64,000 bases of DNA from Angiostrongylus vasorum (GCA_018806985.1 JADANN010000443.1:2037001-2101000), one strand, 5' to 3'. Positions 42,973 through 54,622 are shown, counted from the stretch's first letter. Made by a program: numbers and translations. Notes: generated by a model from the letters alone, not told the origin.

Positions 42973-43299
42973 ATTTGCGTTCAGTTTCCTCCTAATTTGA
43001 CTTTACTTTGAAAATCTGAATCCTAGCTAAGTTTCAAATGAGAATAAAAATTTCGAAACACTGTATATCGTTGTATCGATACATACGGTAAATTCTCTTC
43101 ATGATAAAATTCTGCTAAGCCGAAGTTCTCAGTTCTCAAGTGCTTTAGCTATCGAATAAAACTGCCATTCCCATTCTGTCGTGAATGCGTTAATAACTAC
43201 ATTACAACTTTTGCCACGTAATCCAGACAGTGAGCAAAAAGTGGCCTGATCCTACCACGTGCAAGGATTTTTCAAGTTTATGAGTCAATGAACATCAAC

Positions 43300-45420
43300 A
43301 ATGACTAGACTTCGAAAGTTTATTTATGAGGATTACACTAGGTCATTGTAACAGCGAAATGCATTAACTTGCTGCTAAGAATTCCTCCTTGCCGCTTACT
43401 TGGGTCTGACTGTAACTCAACAAGGAGACAAAGGGTCACGGGCTGTAAAGTTCCTATAACTTCCAGAGTTTCCATTAACCAACGAGGATCGGTTAAGAAG
43501 AATAGAGAAATCGAAAGCGGAGAATCCATTGAGATGTAAAATTTCTCTTCTCCAAAAGGAATTTGCAGGACGACAAAGTTTTTTTTGAAACGATCGCTGA
43601 AACACCATTAGCTTTTTTTTCTCTGTTTGGTTATGGAGGCGTTTGACCGTGTAGATCGCAGTCAACTTCACCTTTCCAGGCTCTGAGGAAGGCGAAATCC
43701 GCCGAAACGTCAGCTTGTACGTAAATAAAGAAATAAAATAACACCTCGTGTTTGGTAAACAAGTAGAAAGAATTATTCAATCAATGCCGAGGTTAATAGA
43801 AAGTCGGACGTGGGAGTTACACCACTAGTTTGTCGTTTCGTTGGTTCTCTACAAGAATTTATGGGAATAGAACTGATTTTCTGTACTGTACGTGTTTGCG
43901 CAGCAAAGAGAAAGTGTGGCATCATCATTCTTTGCAAATATTTCCGCGAACCTGGATCAATAATGCGCCTATACCAACACGTTCCATTACACTCCCACTT
44001 TGTCACTTCAGAAGGTTCTCAATATCTGTGATTCATGCGGAGATTTGCCACATTGTGAGTAAGCTTTTTTTCAAGGCTGGATCGCTGGGAACTACATCCT
44101 TTCAGCTCGGCCCTAGTCGAAACGTTGACATAACTCAGGTGACGCTCCCGAGAGAATAAACCTGTTCATTGTAGTCGTTCACCGATGATCAGCGGACGAG
44201 CACATACTACGGAGAGATTCATGTCACCTACTTCCAATGTGGCAGTTTCACTATCACTATGGGACTTTTTAAATCATCGAGTTCTGGAATTTGCTGGTGT
44301 GGAGCTTCATGTAATGCTTTCTGCCGGATTACACGACACCATCTAGGCCAACTAGTGCGTCATTCGACTATCGGAACGAGACCTAATTAGATATCGTGAG
44401 CGCACTTCGAACCGAATGACGTCGTTGTTCATGGTTCAGAAAGATTTCTCAATCAAATAGAGATTTGAATCCGACGAAGAATCATTGGAATTTTCTCTTG
44501 GCGGAAGTTACATTTGCCTATTTAGTAGGAGCCAGTTGGAATGATTTTTTGCAAAAAGTAGCTGAACTAGAGATTTTTAAATTCCAGAGTACTTTAAATT
44601 TAGGTAATATTTCTCTAGAGTTTCCATAACAAAGCTCAAGTAGTTTCCCCACTTAAGCAGAATCTTCCTCAAAAACGGTGAAGTTGCAAGCTTTATGCTG
44701 ACTAAACGCAACTACCAAGTTTGCTACCGTACCATCGTATTTACCAGTTTTCGAAATGTCTAGAGTCTGAAAACCTTCGCCGCTATCAAATTTCTGTTGT
44801 TTTGCTCGTTACCCTACAAATCTCAACATATGTTGGTTGTTCACTTTACACAAAAATCATGAGTGTCTGGGGAATTGAACGTTAACTTAGTTATTTTTTT
44901 TCTCGATGTCTGAATTTTTTTTTGTTCTGCTTCTACATCGTTACATGGCTTTAGTGCTGTTTTGGATACCTCACATTATCTGTGTGAGACCTATGTTCTA
45001 TGTTCAGTGTAAATAGCACAGAGTTCCTATTGCGAATGCAGGCTTTCTGTTTGACTGCTTTCCAGATCATTCTTTGGATTTCGGCCCAACCTTTGTGCTA
45101 TTTTTTGATTCTGGTCCAATTTCTGTTGAAACTAGGCCATTTAAATTGACATCGGAACACCAAATACGATCAGTTTTGTTCAGATTGTTCATTTAGTTCA
45201 AAATCTCCGAGTATTTAGTATATTATTTAATAAATACTGATAATAATAATAGTTCAAACTTAGACGCAAATTCTCAGAAAATGTTCGCAACGACGCACTT
45301 TTTTTCTGAGGAACGTTAGCTCCCTGTGGTTATGGATTAATTCCAAATAACTGCTAATGGAAACCTAAAGGAAAGGTAGATTGGAGTGACTTAGTGCCAG
45401 TTATGCCGGCCACTTGAAGA
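43300..45420. other. Stretch with dispersed motifs, no supported gene
   Basis: At 43,668-43,720 there is CTCTGAGGAAGGCGAAATCC then GCCGAAACGTCAGC, a dispersed motif that recurs inverted near 61,930 and 62,290. At 43,787-43,813 lies the inverted partner of the 17,968 segment. Frames at 43,810-44,159 show no recognised domain. The remainder to 45,420 has no supported feature. Confidence 0.4.
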
Positions 45421-45529
45421 TGTCAATTGGTGCGCGCTGAACAGCTCGAGACTATGGGGAACAAAGGGGGGCGTAGGAAAAAACAATGGTGGTTCCAGAA
45501 AACGTTATATGAAATGGAAAGAGAAGTCA

Positions 45530-45752
45530 TGGTCAGAGAAGAACTCTGCCAGTGGATGGCAGTGAATTTATCGAAAACCAGTCCGTCGTTATTAAATCTG
45601 TTCTGCGCTCCCATAATACAACAACGACGGTCACTTTTGCTCTGTTCGTCTATGAATTTGTCGTTTATTTACCATACTGGTCCGCTGCTTATTGTGGCTG
45701 GACCTGGCTGTCGATCTGGTGCTGTACAAAGAGGGTGCATCCTTCATCATAG
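45530..45752 (+). CDS. Possible exon with membrane segment, unrecognised
   Basis: A plus-strand frame reads RTLPVDGSEFIENQSVVIKS, then SHNTTTTVTFALFVYEFVVY, followed by an aromatic-rich stretch and TKRVHPSS before the stop. It has N-glycosylation-type NTT and a hydrophobic run of about 25 residues. A competing frame (45,427-45,813) is basic and less protein-like. No family or flanking exon could be assigned. Confidence 0.25.
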
Positions 45753-47454
45753 TCACTCTAGATCAAAAGGAGTTCAGCGTTTTAATCAGCAAATTCAGCT
45801 GACACAAATCTAGGGCTAATGAAGCGCTCGTTGGGCTACCACTCGGTCCTCCCTGCCCATTGTCAGCATAGAAGGGTACTCTTAGCAGCCGATGAACCAC
45901 CATTGTTAAACTAAAACCATAATCTACTATCTGCCACTTATCCTCCAGAACCGGTAAAAAAAATGTTATTAATGCAAGAATATGATGTCCTTCATGAATG
46001 TTACACCCTGGAAGACCCTTTCTTTTTAAAGAAATTTCCCTCTAAATTTCCTCTCCCGTGTAGAAAGGACTGCTTACATATTCAGGTCGTGATCTACGGA
46101 AGTAGTTTGATGGTTTCCTTGGTAGGGCTTGTGGAGAAGGGTTTCGTAGAACTTTCAAGTTTTTTTGTCGAATGATGACTGATTCATGCGAAAGTTACGA
46201 CTCACATTCCATGCAGCAGTGCTGAAAACACCAGCAATAAATGTTTGTTCAGTGGCATGAGACGGTGATGATGGATTCGTAATCACTACAGCGACTACTC
46301 TCCACTTCGTGGAGAGTATTCACTATCTATATCCACCTCGATCTTTTGATTCACATTCTCCTTCGACTGAGTGGCTAAATCGTCCTTCCTTTGTTACAAG
46401 TGACATAGTTTTATCTGATGAGATTTCTGTTTAAGCTAAGTTTAATGTATATCATTTTATTCCAAGCATTTTTCCCGCATTCTTCGTTGACAATGGCTTT
46501 ATCAGATGAAAACCATTCTAACTGACTGAGAAAAAAACGCTAGAACGTTTTCTGTTCAAGCGACAAGAATATTGTCGATGTCAAGCAATACTACGTCATA
46601 GCACTCTGTCGGTATGCAGTGAGAGTCGGAAACTAAGTTGTACTCGTTAGAGAATCCCATAGGAAATTGTAAGACAACAATCAAGAAGGTGCCCTGAAAA
46701 CTGCAAACAATAACGTGCTTTCCTCCCGTATATTTTAACGCGGAGGCGGCATAACGCTCATCTACTGAGTTTTTCCTGTAATTTAAGTGGTCCAGAACTC
46801 AAGACACATCTGTTTCCGGAGGTGCTTCTACGAACGCTTTCCTTATTTCCACCGTAACCGCTTCCCTAATCACATCAGATTTTTTGTTTCTGATCTGATG
46901 AAAGATAAGGAGAAAAAGAAATGTTCGTAAATACAGCAACTTGATGGTATTTTTCTCGCAGTTTCACTACTCTGCGACTTTCTAAGTGTTTTTTGTTTGA
47001 AAACGGAACGGCAATACACACTTGAAGCCATTGCACTCACTGAACACCTTTAATGATTTCAGTGAAGAACAAGCAGGGAAGCAATGTTGGTTTCCAGTTT
47101 TACACCACGTCGATAGGTCGAACGAGGTGCGACCTCTGTACGCTTCATTGAGCCACTTTTTTCAACGGGTGATTTTCATGATGCACCTACATTAGTTACA
47201 GTCGCTCAAACAACATTACGTTGACTCTTTGTTCTTCAAAGTACATGTGATCTCAGCATGCAGAATCAATATCCTGGTTTAATGACAAGCTTATGCCACA
47301 TAACAATAGTGGTGCGGTGTTCCACTTCAGTCAACCCATCGACTTGACGTGACCACAATGTCACTGAAAATAACTACTATGGACACTTAACTAGAATCGC
47401 ATGCGGCGAAAGATCGAGGAGTTTGTCGCAGTAAAGTTGTATAATAAACTCGAG
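45753..47454. other. Stretch without supported gene
   Basis: Short frames only (for example 45,963-46,175). I see no domains or clear repeats apart from the weak 41.2/46.5-kb similarity. Confidence 0.4.
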
Positions 47455-47700
47455 CCCGTGTTTAGAGCAGGGGTTAGAGGTGCTTTGAAATAGTTCAATT
47501 CCGTGCCCTGCGCCCACCGAGCTTTCCGTCCTCCGGGATCGGTGAAATCGCATCAGAATTATCTGGGAGAGTAGCACCATTGACTTGATACATCGGCAAA
47601 CCATCATAGATCATGGTATAGGCCAAATATGCATCCGTTCAAATCAAGTGAGTGTCAGATCCTTCAGAGTTTGATCAACACCAGTGTCCCTTAAGAATCT
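47455..47700 (+). mobile_element. SINE-I copy, diverged
   Basis: Order preserved: CCCGTGTTTAGAGCAGGGGT, TAGTTCAATTCC (B-box-like), GCTTTCCGTCCTCCGGGATC, TATCTGGGAGAGTAGCACC, TTGATACATCGGCAAACCA, and the tail TTGATCAACACCAGTG. Confidence 0.65.
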
Positions 47701-48378
47701 GATGACAGGGAATTCATATAATGAAGACGACAGTTAGGCAAAACGAACTGCAAATGGGCCCAGGAGGAAGTAGGTGTATTATTACAGTGTAACTATCTAG
47801 AACACTGACAGACTTATTCTTTGCCATCATCAACCACCTGCAGGCGCAGATGAAAAGAACCAAGGATCACGCAATGGACATGGCTGGTGGCACCGAATCG
47901 AAATGTGCTGGAGGATGTGTTGCTCGTAAAGATGGGCTTTCTTTCCAATTAATCATGTAGCAACCTCGCTTGTACTCTGATAAATTAAAAAAAATGCTCA
48001 CTACCCATGCCGAGGTTAAGTGAAAGTCTGTTTCGAAAATAACAATTTGTCGATAACACTCGGTACTTTCGGTCTGATTTACGATGTGTTTAAAAAAAAC
48101 CAACTTCGAAGCGCAGTATCACGGGTAGGAAGAAGTGTTTGCAGTCGTGCTCTGGCTAGTCGAGTCGTTAAGGCTTATTCCAACTTCCGCTTTTTTAGCA
48201 TACAGAGAATGCTTGGATTTGGGAAATCCAGTAATAGACGTATCGGCTGAAAGTGGTCGTCAAGACGTTAGGTAGTTCTGAAAAATGGATCCGAGACAAG
48301 CAGACGAGGAAGACCATGAAAAAGACCAGTCGACGGGTTCGCTCGCTTGTTGCGTGATATTAAACTATATTCACAGCT

Positions 48379-48626
48379 TTTTGACTTATTATTTACTGCC
48401 TACTCTTTTTAGCGGCAGGGTATGTGTTGAGAAATATAAGTTTAATGATGCTGAGATATTTGCAGAACTCCGGACCGCAGGTGTCTACGGTGGGGAACGA
48501 ACGCGCTATTGTCCTTTCCGGAGAGTAGCGCTCTCACCACCACACCATGCGGGTCCTTCGTTTCGCCTGTCTCGCAACACATACCCTGCCGCTAAAAAAG
48601 AGTAGGCAGTAAATAATAAGTCAAAA
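48379..48626 (+). mobile_element. MITE-like element with ~50-bp terminal inverted repeats
   Basis: The left end 48,379-48,428 reads TTTTGACTTATTATTTACTG, CCTACTCTTTTTAGCGGCAG and GGTATGTGTTG. The right end 48,576-48,626 is its near-perfect reverse complement (one extra A in the A-run). Between them is one copy of the foldback-family body (GATGCTGAGATATTTGCAGA to CCTTCGTTTCGCCTGTCTC). On the minus strand the body has GGTGTGGTGGTGAG and a GTTCGTTCCCCACC stretch that resemble pol III A and B boxes. No transposase is encoded, so it would be non-autonomous. Confidence 0.85.
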
Positions 48627-48639
48627 TTGTGATTATAAC

Positions 48640-49043
48640 TGCAGCCTCAGCTTAACTGGGTTCGTTGCCGATTTGGGCCCCCCAGATCAATCCCGCTGAC
48701 GGGTGATTGCTGATGGCAAAGGATCAATAGAACTAGCTGAGAGACAGGCGAAACGAAGGACCCGCATGGTGTGGTGGTGAGCGCGCTACTCCCCGGAAAG
48801 GACAATAGCTCGTTCGTTCCCCCACCGTAGACACCTGCGATCCGGAGTTTTGCAAATATCTCAGCATCATTAAAGTTATATATTCACAGCTTCAACGATG
48901 GCTGCCGCCTGCACGATGCTTCGTTCCCCACCGCAGACACCTGCGGCCCGAAGTTTTGCAAATATCGCAGCAAGGCTATAATTATATTCCACATATTCCA
49001 CATAATACCCTGCCATTAATAGTAGGTAGTAAATAAAAATTGA
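48640..49043 (-). mobile_element. Foldback/MITE-like family copy, rearranged
   Basis: The minus-strand end at 49,043 reads TTTTTATTTACTACCTACTA then ATGGCAGGGTATTATG, the same terminus as the 48,379 element. The body is present once complete (48,735-48,875) and again in part (48,920-48,970), each with GTTTTGCAAATAT and GTAGACACCTGCG or CGCAGACACCTGCG. An adjacent stretch with GACGGGTGATTGCTGATGGC lies to the left. The two elements lie 14 bases apart in opposite orientation. Confidence 0.75.
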
Positions 49044-49261
49044 GGACTCTCAGCAAAAACAAAGTGGTCCATTCAGATTGAAGCAGTGGAACATGCAACC
49101 CAACAACAACAAACATCCATTGAAATATTCTCTACAAAAACTATTTTTTTGCAGCAAAGAGAGGCCTTCCCTCTTACGCGTAAGTAACATCACTATATGA
49201 ATTATATCAGACCATTCAATGAGTTTCAAAGGTAGGTCGTTGTATTGCTTGCACTTTTCCA

Positions 49262-50830
49262 TTGTGCTTTTTTTGTTCCTATCTTCTCTACTTTGCTCCT
49301 AGACGGTGTATTGGCGATAGGAACGGCATAGACTCAACAAAATCGTGTCATCACTCTCAAGATTTTCTTTTTGAGAAATCGGAAGTGCCGGAGATGAACA
49401 GAGCTATGCATTGTTGGAAAATTATTGAATCTGAAATCGTAGCTCTCTTCATAAGGTCTAAAATGAGAAGTCAGTCCAAAGAACCAGAAAGCGACGAAAA
49501 TCCCGCTGATGTTTGCTGACCAGTCGCACATAATCGCGAAGCTTCCACTTACTATTTTCGCCTAAAGGCGTTTTACATTGATGCAGAAATAAAATTGAAT
49601 TTCATGATCTTGCGAACCTAATCTGTCTTGACGTAAGGGAGACGTTTCCGAGGCAATAAATCACCACTACAGACGCGATGGACCAGCAAAGGAACAGATC
49701 CTACAAAAAGGGTCCCAAGATGTCAACCAAGAAGGTACATGTGTTAATGACTTTTCCTTCCAAAATTATTTTTGAAGACAGATTTTATATGGCAGTTTGA
49801 AGGATACCAATAGGACCTATTAGTTTGGAAAGTTCAAAAACTTGAGTTATTTGAAGTACTAGGTAGAGGTTTTTCAGCTTAATCAACAGTATATTGGCTT
49901 TCAAAACTTTTTTCATAGTGGTTCCCAGGTCATTGCGTATGAACTACAAAAAGTTTCTCTGCTACTCATTTGACACTTCCTTTCCTGAACATCTGCATCT
50001 GTTTTCGAAATATTAACATGTTTCGTACCAGTTCGTACTTCCTAGCAAAGCCAGCATCAGAGCTTCTGGTAATCCGATAACGAAACACCAGCTTCAACCC
50101 GAAGAGAGTATTCCTCTGAGACAGATAGACGAATTGACTTCGTACAGCTGCACACCTACCACGCACTGACTGAGAGGGAAAATATTGCTGATGACTAGTT
50201 CCAAACAATGATGGCATTCCTTACTAGTTTATAGTATGTGACACCACCAATCCTTTATATAATAGCATTGCACAATCCCTTTTGGGTCTTTTCAATGTTT
50301 CGAAGAATTTCCAAACGTTACGAAAACGTTGATGATAACAATTCAACATAGCACGTATGGTTAGAATGTTCCAAATAACTGATTTATAATAAAAAAAACA
50401 TAACATGTAAGTGTTGGACAAGCAAGATTGACACTCCGCCTTGATCACTCCATGGCTGCACTGCGCTCAATTGATGCTAAAAAATGAAATTTAAGTAGCA
50501 TAGATCGTTCTTTGTGGTTAGTTCTGAAGTGAAACCATACTCAAGTCAATAACGTAGTCGGCTACTTTACTTCTGAATCATCTCAACATTTTCTATTGCA
50601 CGTAGCGCTATTCTAGTCCTGACCGATGTGTTTCGAAAAATAGCAAGCAGCGGGCAGTTCCAGTCATGAGATTCCATCGAACAGAGAATTTTAACCATTA
50701 ATAATGCGAAGCGAGATTCACCATAAAGGAATTCGACTATTGAACAAATGAAATGACAAGTCTGCTCTGAATCACCAAACAACCGCAGATCTTTTTTGAA
50801 TTCATGCAAAATAGAAGAACAATGGGACAT
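49262..50830. other. Cluster of unassigned open frames
   Basis: Plus-strand frame 49,262-49,519 ends in SKMRSQSKEPESDENPADVC and could be a terminal exon. At 49,687-49,743 an ATG lies just after an acceptor-like CACTACAG and runs into a donor (AAGAAG|gtacat), giving MDQQRNRSYKKGPKMSTKK, a possible first exon. On the minus strand, 50,567-50,827 starts at an ATG after CTTAGCAG and encodes about 87 residues (HEFKKDLRLFGDSEQTCHF, RNTSVRTRIALRAIENVEM). The minus-strand frame 49,966-50,217 includes FARKYELVRNMLIFRKQMQM. None belongs to a family I can name. Confidence 0.25.
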
Positions 50831-51036
50831 CTGCTAAGCGAAACTATGGAAAAACTCCAATCTTGGAACACCAAAAATGCGTATGTGAATACCCTACGTG
50901 CCTTTATTTGCGGATTTGTGCATGTATGTATGTATGTGCGTGAGTGCGTGCCTATATGTTTACCTGTTTGTTTCCAATTTAACATAAACACGCAGTGTTG
51001 AGACTCCAAATCTTTCCTCTTACATCTTAATAAGGG

Positions 51037-51290
51037 CACATGTAGCGTAGCGCTTACAGGTGCCCTGCGAGGCACAAATAATCTTTGGTTCGATCACGCA
51101 ACCTGTCAAAAACGAAGCTTCCCAGCCGATTTGGCACGTATGATTTGTACCAGAGTCGTCTGGTAGAGTGAAAGACATATGATACATCACTAGACACAAG
51201 TAAGTCACTGTGTAGAGCAAATATAGTTCATTAAGTTCTAGGATATTCCTGAGGAATCCGTCGATGCTGGAGGATTTGTCCCTTTTTTAT
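51037..51290 (+). mobile_element. SINE-I copy, diverged
   Basis: The head GGGCACATGTAGCGTAGCGC and GGTGCCCTGCGAGGC, with B-box-like TTGGTTCGATCACG, is followed by AAGCTTCCCAGCCG, TGATTTGTACCAGAGTCGTC and TATGATACATCACTAGACA. The B box is closer to a tRNA than in younger copies. Confidence 0.65.
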
Positions 51291-51504
51291 ACCTTTAAAT
51301 CTTAACATGAAGTGTTAGTAGCTCAAGGTTAATTAGTTCAAATGCAGTAGTGCACGTCGGCGTTCAAAAAACTCTTAAACAGACGGCAATTTTTATCTAC
51401 TGATAAATAGCTTTGCGTCAACAAGAGAGTACGTTTCGATTTCTTTCGGGATCTGAACAGTACTGGAGCTTCGAAAATGAAAAGTGGCTAAGTAAATCAA
51501 TCCG

Positions 51505-51780
51505 TAAAGGATGAAGCCCTCGGCGTTGATCAATCCCCTGAAGGATGCGCCATGCACTCGACTTTATTAATTATTGTTTGGAGGTGATTGAATGGATGTC
51601 TGACCTTTACTCGCGGTGGCCTACCGATGTATCGAGCCAGTGCTTCTATACTCCCAGACAAGACTGGTACCAATTAGCTGACCATAGAGGGGGTAGAAGG
51701 CTTGGTAGGCCATGGGCGCGGGGATCGATTCCACGTATGTGTTGCAGGGCGCCTCCGACCACTGCGGCACGCATGCCCTA
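51505..51780 (-). mobile_element. SINE-I copy
   Basis: Minus-strand near full-length copy. The head at 51,780 is GGGCATGCGTGCCGCAGTGG, B-box-like GGAATCGATCCCC; the tail at 51,505 is CAACGCCGAGGGCTTCATCC. The core is intact. Confidence 0.84.
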
Positions 51781-51984
51781 ATGAAGCGATATTAGAGATA
51801 ATTGCTAATGGTTTTCCCAAATGTTAACTCCTTCAAGTAGTTCTCGATAATCTTGAAATATCGGCTAGAGTTTTGAAAACCGCTGTCTCTTTGTTCGAAA
51901 GATGTGTAACGCTGAATCAATGAGAAGTATGGATCATAAAAACAACAAAATCATAAGCTGAATATTTGAATGGTGTAAACTCAC

Positions 51985-52118
51985 CTGTACGTGAGCCTCG
52001 TCGTATTTCAAATAGTTTCATTGCTCTGATATTCACAATTAGGTTTATCGTCATTACTACGATCGCCAGAACAACTAGCACAACCACCACCATTATCCAT
52101 GACGAACGAATCGATTCA
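51985..52118 (-). CDS. Exon encoding a transmembrane segment, unrecognised gene
   Basis: A minus-strand exon lies between an acceptor (CATTGTTAG) and a donor (CGTACAG|gtgagt). It encodes ESIRSSWIM, then about 22 very hydrophobic residues rich in Val/Ile/Leu, then NIRAMKLFEIRRGSRTG. This is a textbook single membrane span with a positively charged cytoplasmic side. It could belong to a receptor, or to an otherwise soluble protein with a membrane anchor. I could not join it to other exons with certainty. Confidence 0.4.
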
Positions 52119-52399
52119 CTAACAATGTCAGTGGTGACGAATCAACCAAAAAGCGAACTGTATGTTCTTATTTATGCATATATACACGTCTGTGTATATA
52201 CGTATATATACATATATTTTCGAGCTATGTAGAGGACGGTATTAACTTACATTACGCATTCATGATCGACCATGTTTGTTCCAATGTATAAATGAGACTG
52301 ACCCTACTTTGTAGAATTTGCATTATCAGCTTATCATATAAAAGTAGTCAAGACATGTTTTGATTCCAGTTTGCTCCAAGAACTCTGTAACAGTGTTAT

Positions 52400-52770
52400 G
52401 GGCGCGCGTAGCGCACCGGTTACAGAGAGCATGCAATAAACAATGGATCGATCCCTAGTTCAACCGTGCTCTGAGTGCACTAAGCCTCCCAACATTCTGC
52501 GGCCCGCAAATTTTATCGGACTAGTCTAGGATCAGCTCACTCCCTCCTGTCAACATTGGGGCGACCTAGCATGGCTATTCCAGGATTCTACAGAGAAGTG
52601 GTTTGACCAGCAGAGCAGCATTCAACGGCATTTATTAACGAGACGACAATAGTCCATTGGTAGCCGAACGAACAATCGAAAAGTTCGATAACATTAGTGA
52701 GCGATTGATTGGAGGAAATGAATCGAATACTAAGAGTGCTGGGATCGACACAATAAGTGATGTCGGGTTT
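52400..52770 (+). mobile_element. SINE-II-related copy
   Basis: The head GGGCGCGCGTAGCGCACCGG with GGATCGATCCCTAG (B-box-like) is followed by CTAAGCCTCCC and CGGACTAGTCTAGGATC. The 3' end GGAGGAAATGAATCGAATAC and GTGCTGGGATCGACACAATA matches the end of the 25.5-kb SINE-II. The head is closer to SINE-I, so it may be a hybrid or subfamily. Confidence 0.6.
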
Positions 52771-53186
52771 CTAAAGAGAAGTTCTACTAATATGTCACAT
52801 GAATCCCAAAGGGCAAATAGGTAGTGTGAACGTCGACTCAGTGCAAAAACATAGAAACGGATCCAATCATTGGAAAGGTGGTTTATTTTCTAGTGAAGAC
52901 TTAAACGTCAAACACCCACTAAAGAACTGTAAAACATTATCCTGTCTCCATAATGACAACACAATAATGCCCTTCGCATATATCCAGTATATTTAGAACA
53001 GGTTTTGATTTTTTTTAGGAAGATCTTTTAAGTGTTTTGTTTTGTTTTCTGAGAATCGTTTGAGATCGTTTCAGCCTAACATTTGCTGAACTCGTTGGCA
53101 ATATCTGCTGGATAATAAATCTAAAATGAAGAAACAACAATTTCGCTTCGAAATTTTTATATAAACTTCTACAAGGGTAAATATTA

Positions 53187-54622
53187 CTATCTTCTTCGCG
53201 TTCCATCCTCAAAAAAGACACCGCCATCGATAGCACAATATTTGGGACAGATACCTTTCTCTCCTAGACTTCCTGCATTTCCTGGTAATCCCGATGGTCC
53301 AGGATTTCCATCTCGTCCGCGAGGACCAGGGGGGCCCCCGGAGGCCCAGGTCGTCCTGCAGCACCTGGACCATGTCTTTCTCCAATTTTTTCCGTCAGGA
53401 CCTGGAGGTCCAGGTGGTCCTGGAAGACCACGTAGTCCCATTTCTGCCGCTTCTGCATAAGTTGTTTCAGCACCCGGTCCTGGAGCTGCCGCTTCTCCTT
53501 CTGCGCCATCTCTCCCTCGGAGACCTGGTGGTCCTGGAGGCCCAGCGGGTCCTGGCGCTCCTGGTGCAGCAGGCATTCCTGGTTCTCCCTTTTGGTCCAC
53601 TTGGTCCTGGTGGTCCTGGTAAGCCTGGAGGTCCAGGAGGCCCATCTGGACAGGGCTTGCATGGTGGTGGAGTGATCGTCTCGCACGGTGCTTGTGGTGG
53701 TCTTCCTGGCATTCCTGGCAATCCGGGAATACCTGGTTTTCCGGGTCGCCCAGGTTTTCCAGAGTTCCCACTAGGACCTGGTGGACCAGGGCTGCACTGG
53801 ACGCTTTTGTACCCGCCGACTGCTGCTCCTAAAAGAATAGGTTGTGATAGTTCTAAAAGTTGTTAAGATTAGATGCTGCGCCTAGAAAATGCATCTAAGA
53901 ATTGCCTCATCTTCCGACATTTCAAAAAGTGATTTAAAAGTAACCCGAATTTTCATAGACACTGCGATACTGATTGTCAACAGCTCGAGAAGTTCGATTA
54001 TGGCCGAGCGACTCTGTTAATACGTCGAGTCCATGGGAAATTTCATGAGTGGAAACCTAAAAGTAATATTCAGAATCGTAACCTCATACGTAGCTTGAAA
54101 AGCCACTATAATGTAAACGATGGTTTCTCTTTAAAAGAATATCGCTTATCATGAAGTAACCGGTAGGACTTTCCGAGAGAATTAGATTCGATTTTGTGTG
54201 TGACACGGTAAGTATTAGTGATTTCAAAGACGATACCCATAGGAATCAATTTTGGACTAAGTCATACAAAAAATTCCAGAATGGCTTCCAAGTTTGACCA
54301 GTTTATATGTTTTAAAGAAGGACCTATCCATCAGGATAATAAAGTTTGCGAACATAAGCTGAACTACTTGATGTTCATAAACACAAAGAAAATAGTCGGA
54401 ATGGAAGTTCGGATGAAGAATGAGATATTTAGATCGCTGCAAAACAGAACTATTAAAGAATTGCGAAATACTGCATGGACGTACTTTGCAGTAACTGGCT
54501 TCTTCAAACAGTCGAATCTTCATGTGTTCGGTGCACAGATACACGATCGGCAATGTGACAGAGATGGCAAACACAGACGTCACGGCAAACCCGACGGCAA
54601 TGTTCGACACCAGACGGTATGC
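53187..54622 (-). CDS. Nematode cuticle collagen
   Basis: Three minus-strand exons: 54,622-54,485, 54,056-53,945 and 53,828-53,187 (TAG stop); a short first exon upstream is missing. Exon A encodes [20 protein letters not shown] then [13 protein letters not shown], the cuticle-collagen N-terminal signal-anchor domain. Exon B encodes [20 protein letters not shown] with an RTSR subtilisin-type processing site. Exon C has [13 protein letters not shown], a Gly-X-Y block, [19 protein letters not shown] (Cys-rich break), a second Gly-X-Y block, then [15 protein letters not shown] and FFEDGTRRR. Such collagens are secreted by the epidermis and cross-linked into cuticle. Splice phases agree, but the exon C frame shifts near 53,590, 53,388 and 53,335, all at homopolymers. 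Likely functional with sequence errors. Confidence 0.92.

Noticed and set aside
45423..45614. Minus-strand frame opposite the 45.5-kb plus-strand frame
   Set aside because: Composition is poor and no splice-supported extension exists; the plus-strand frame is the better, though weak, candidate.
53242..53866. Plus-strand Pro/Gly/Leu-rich open frames up to 190 codons
   Set aside because: They are antisense shadows of the cuticle collagen Gly-X-Y region on the minus strand.
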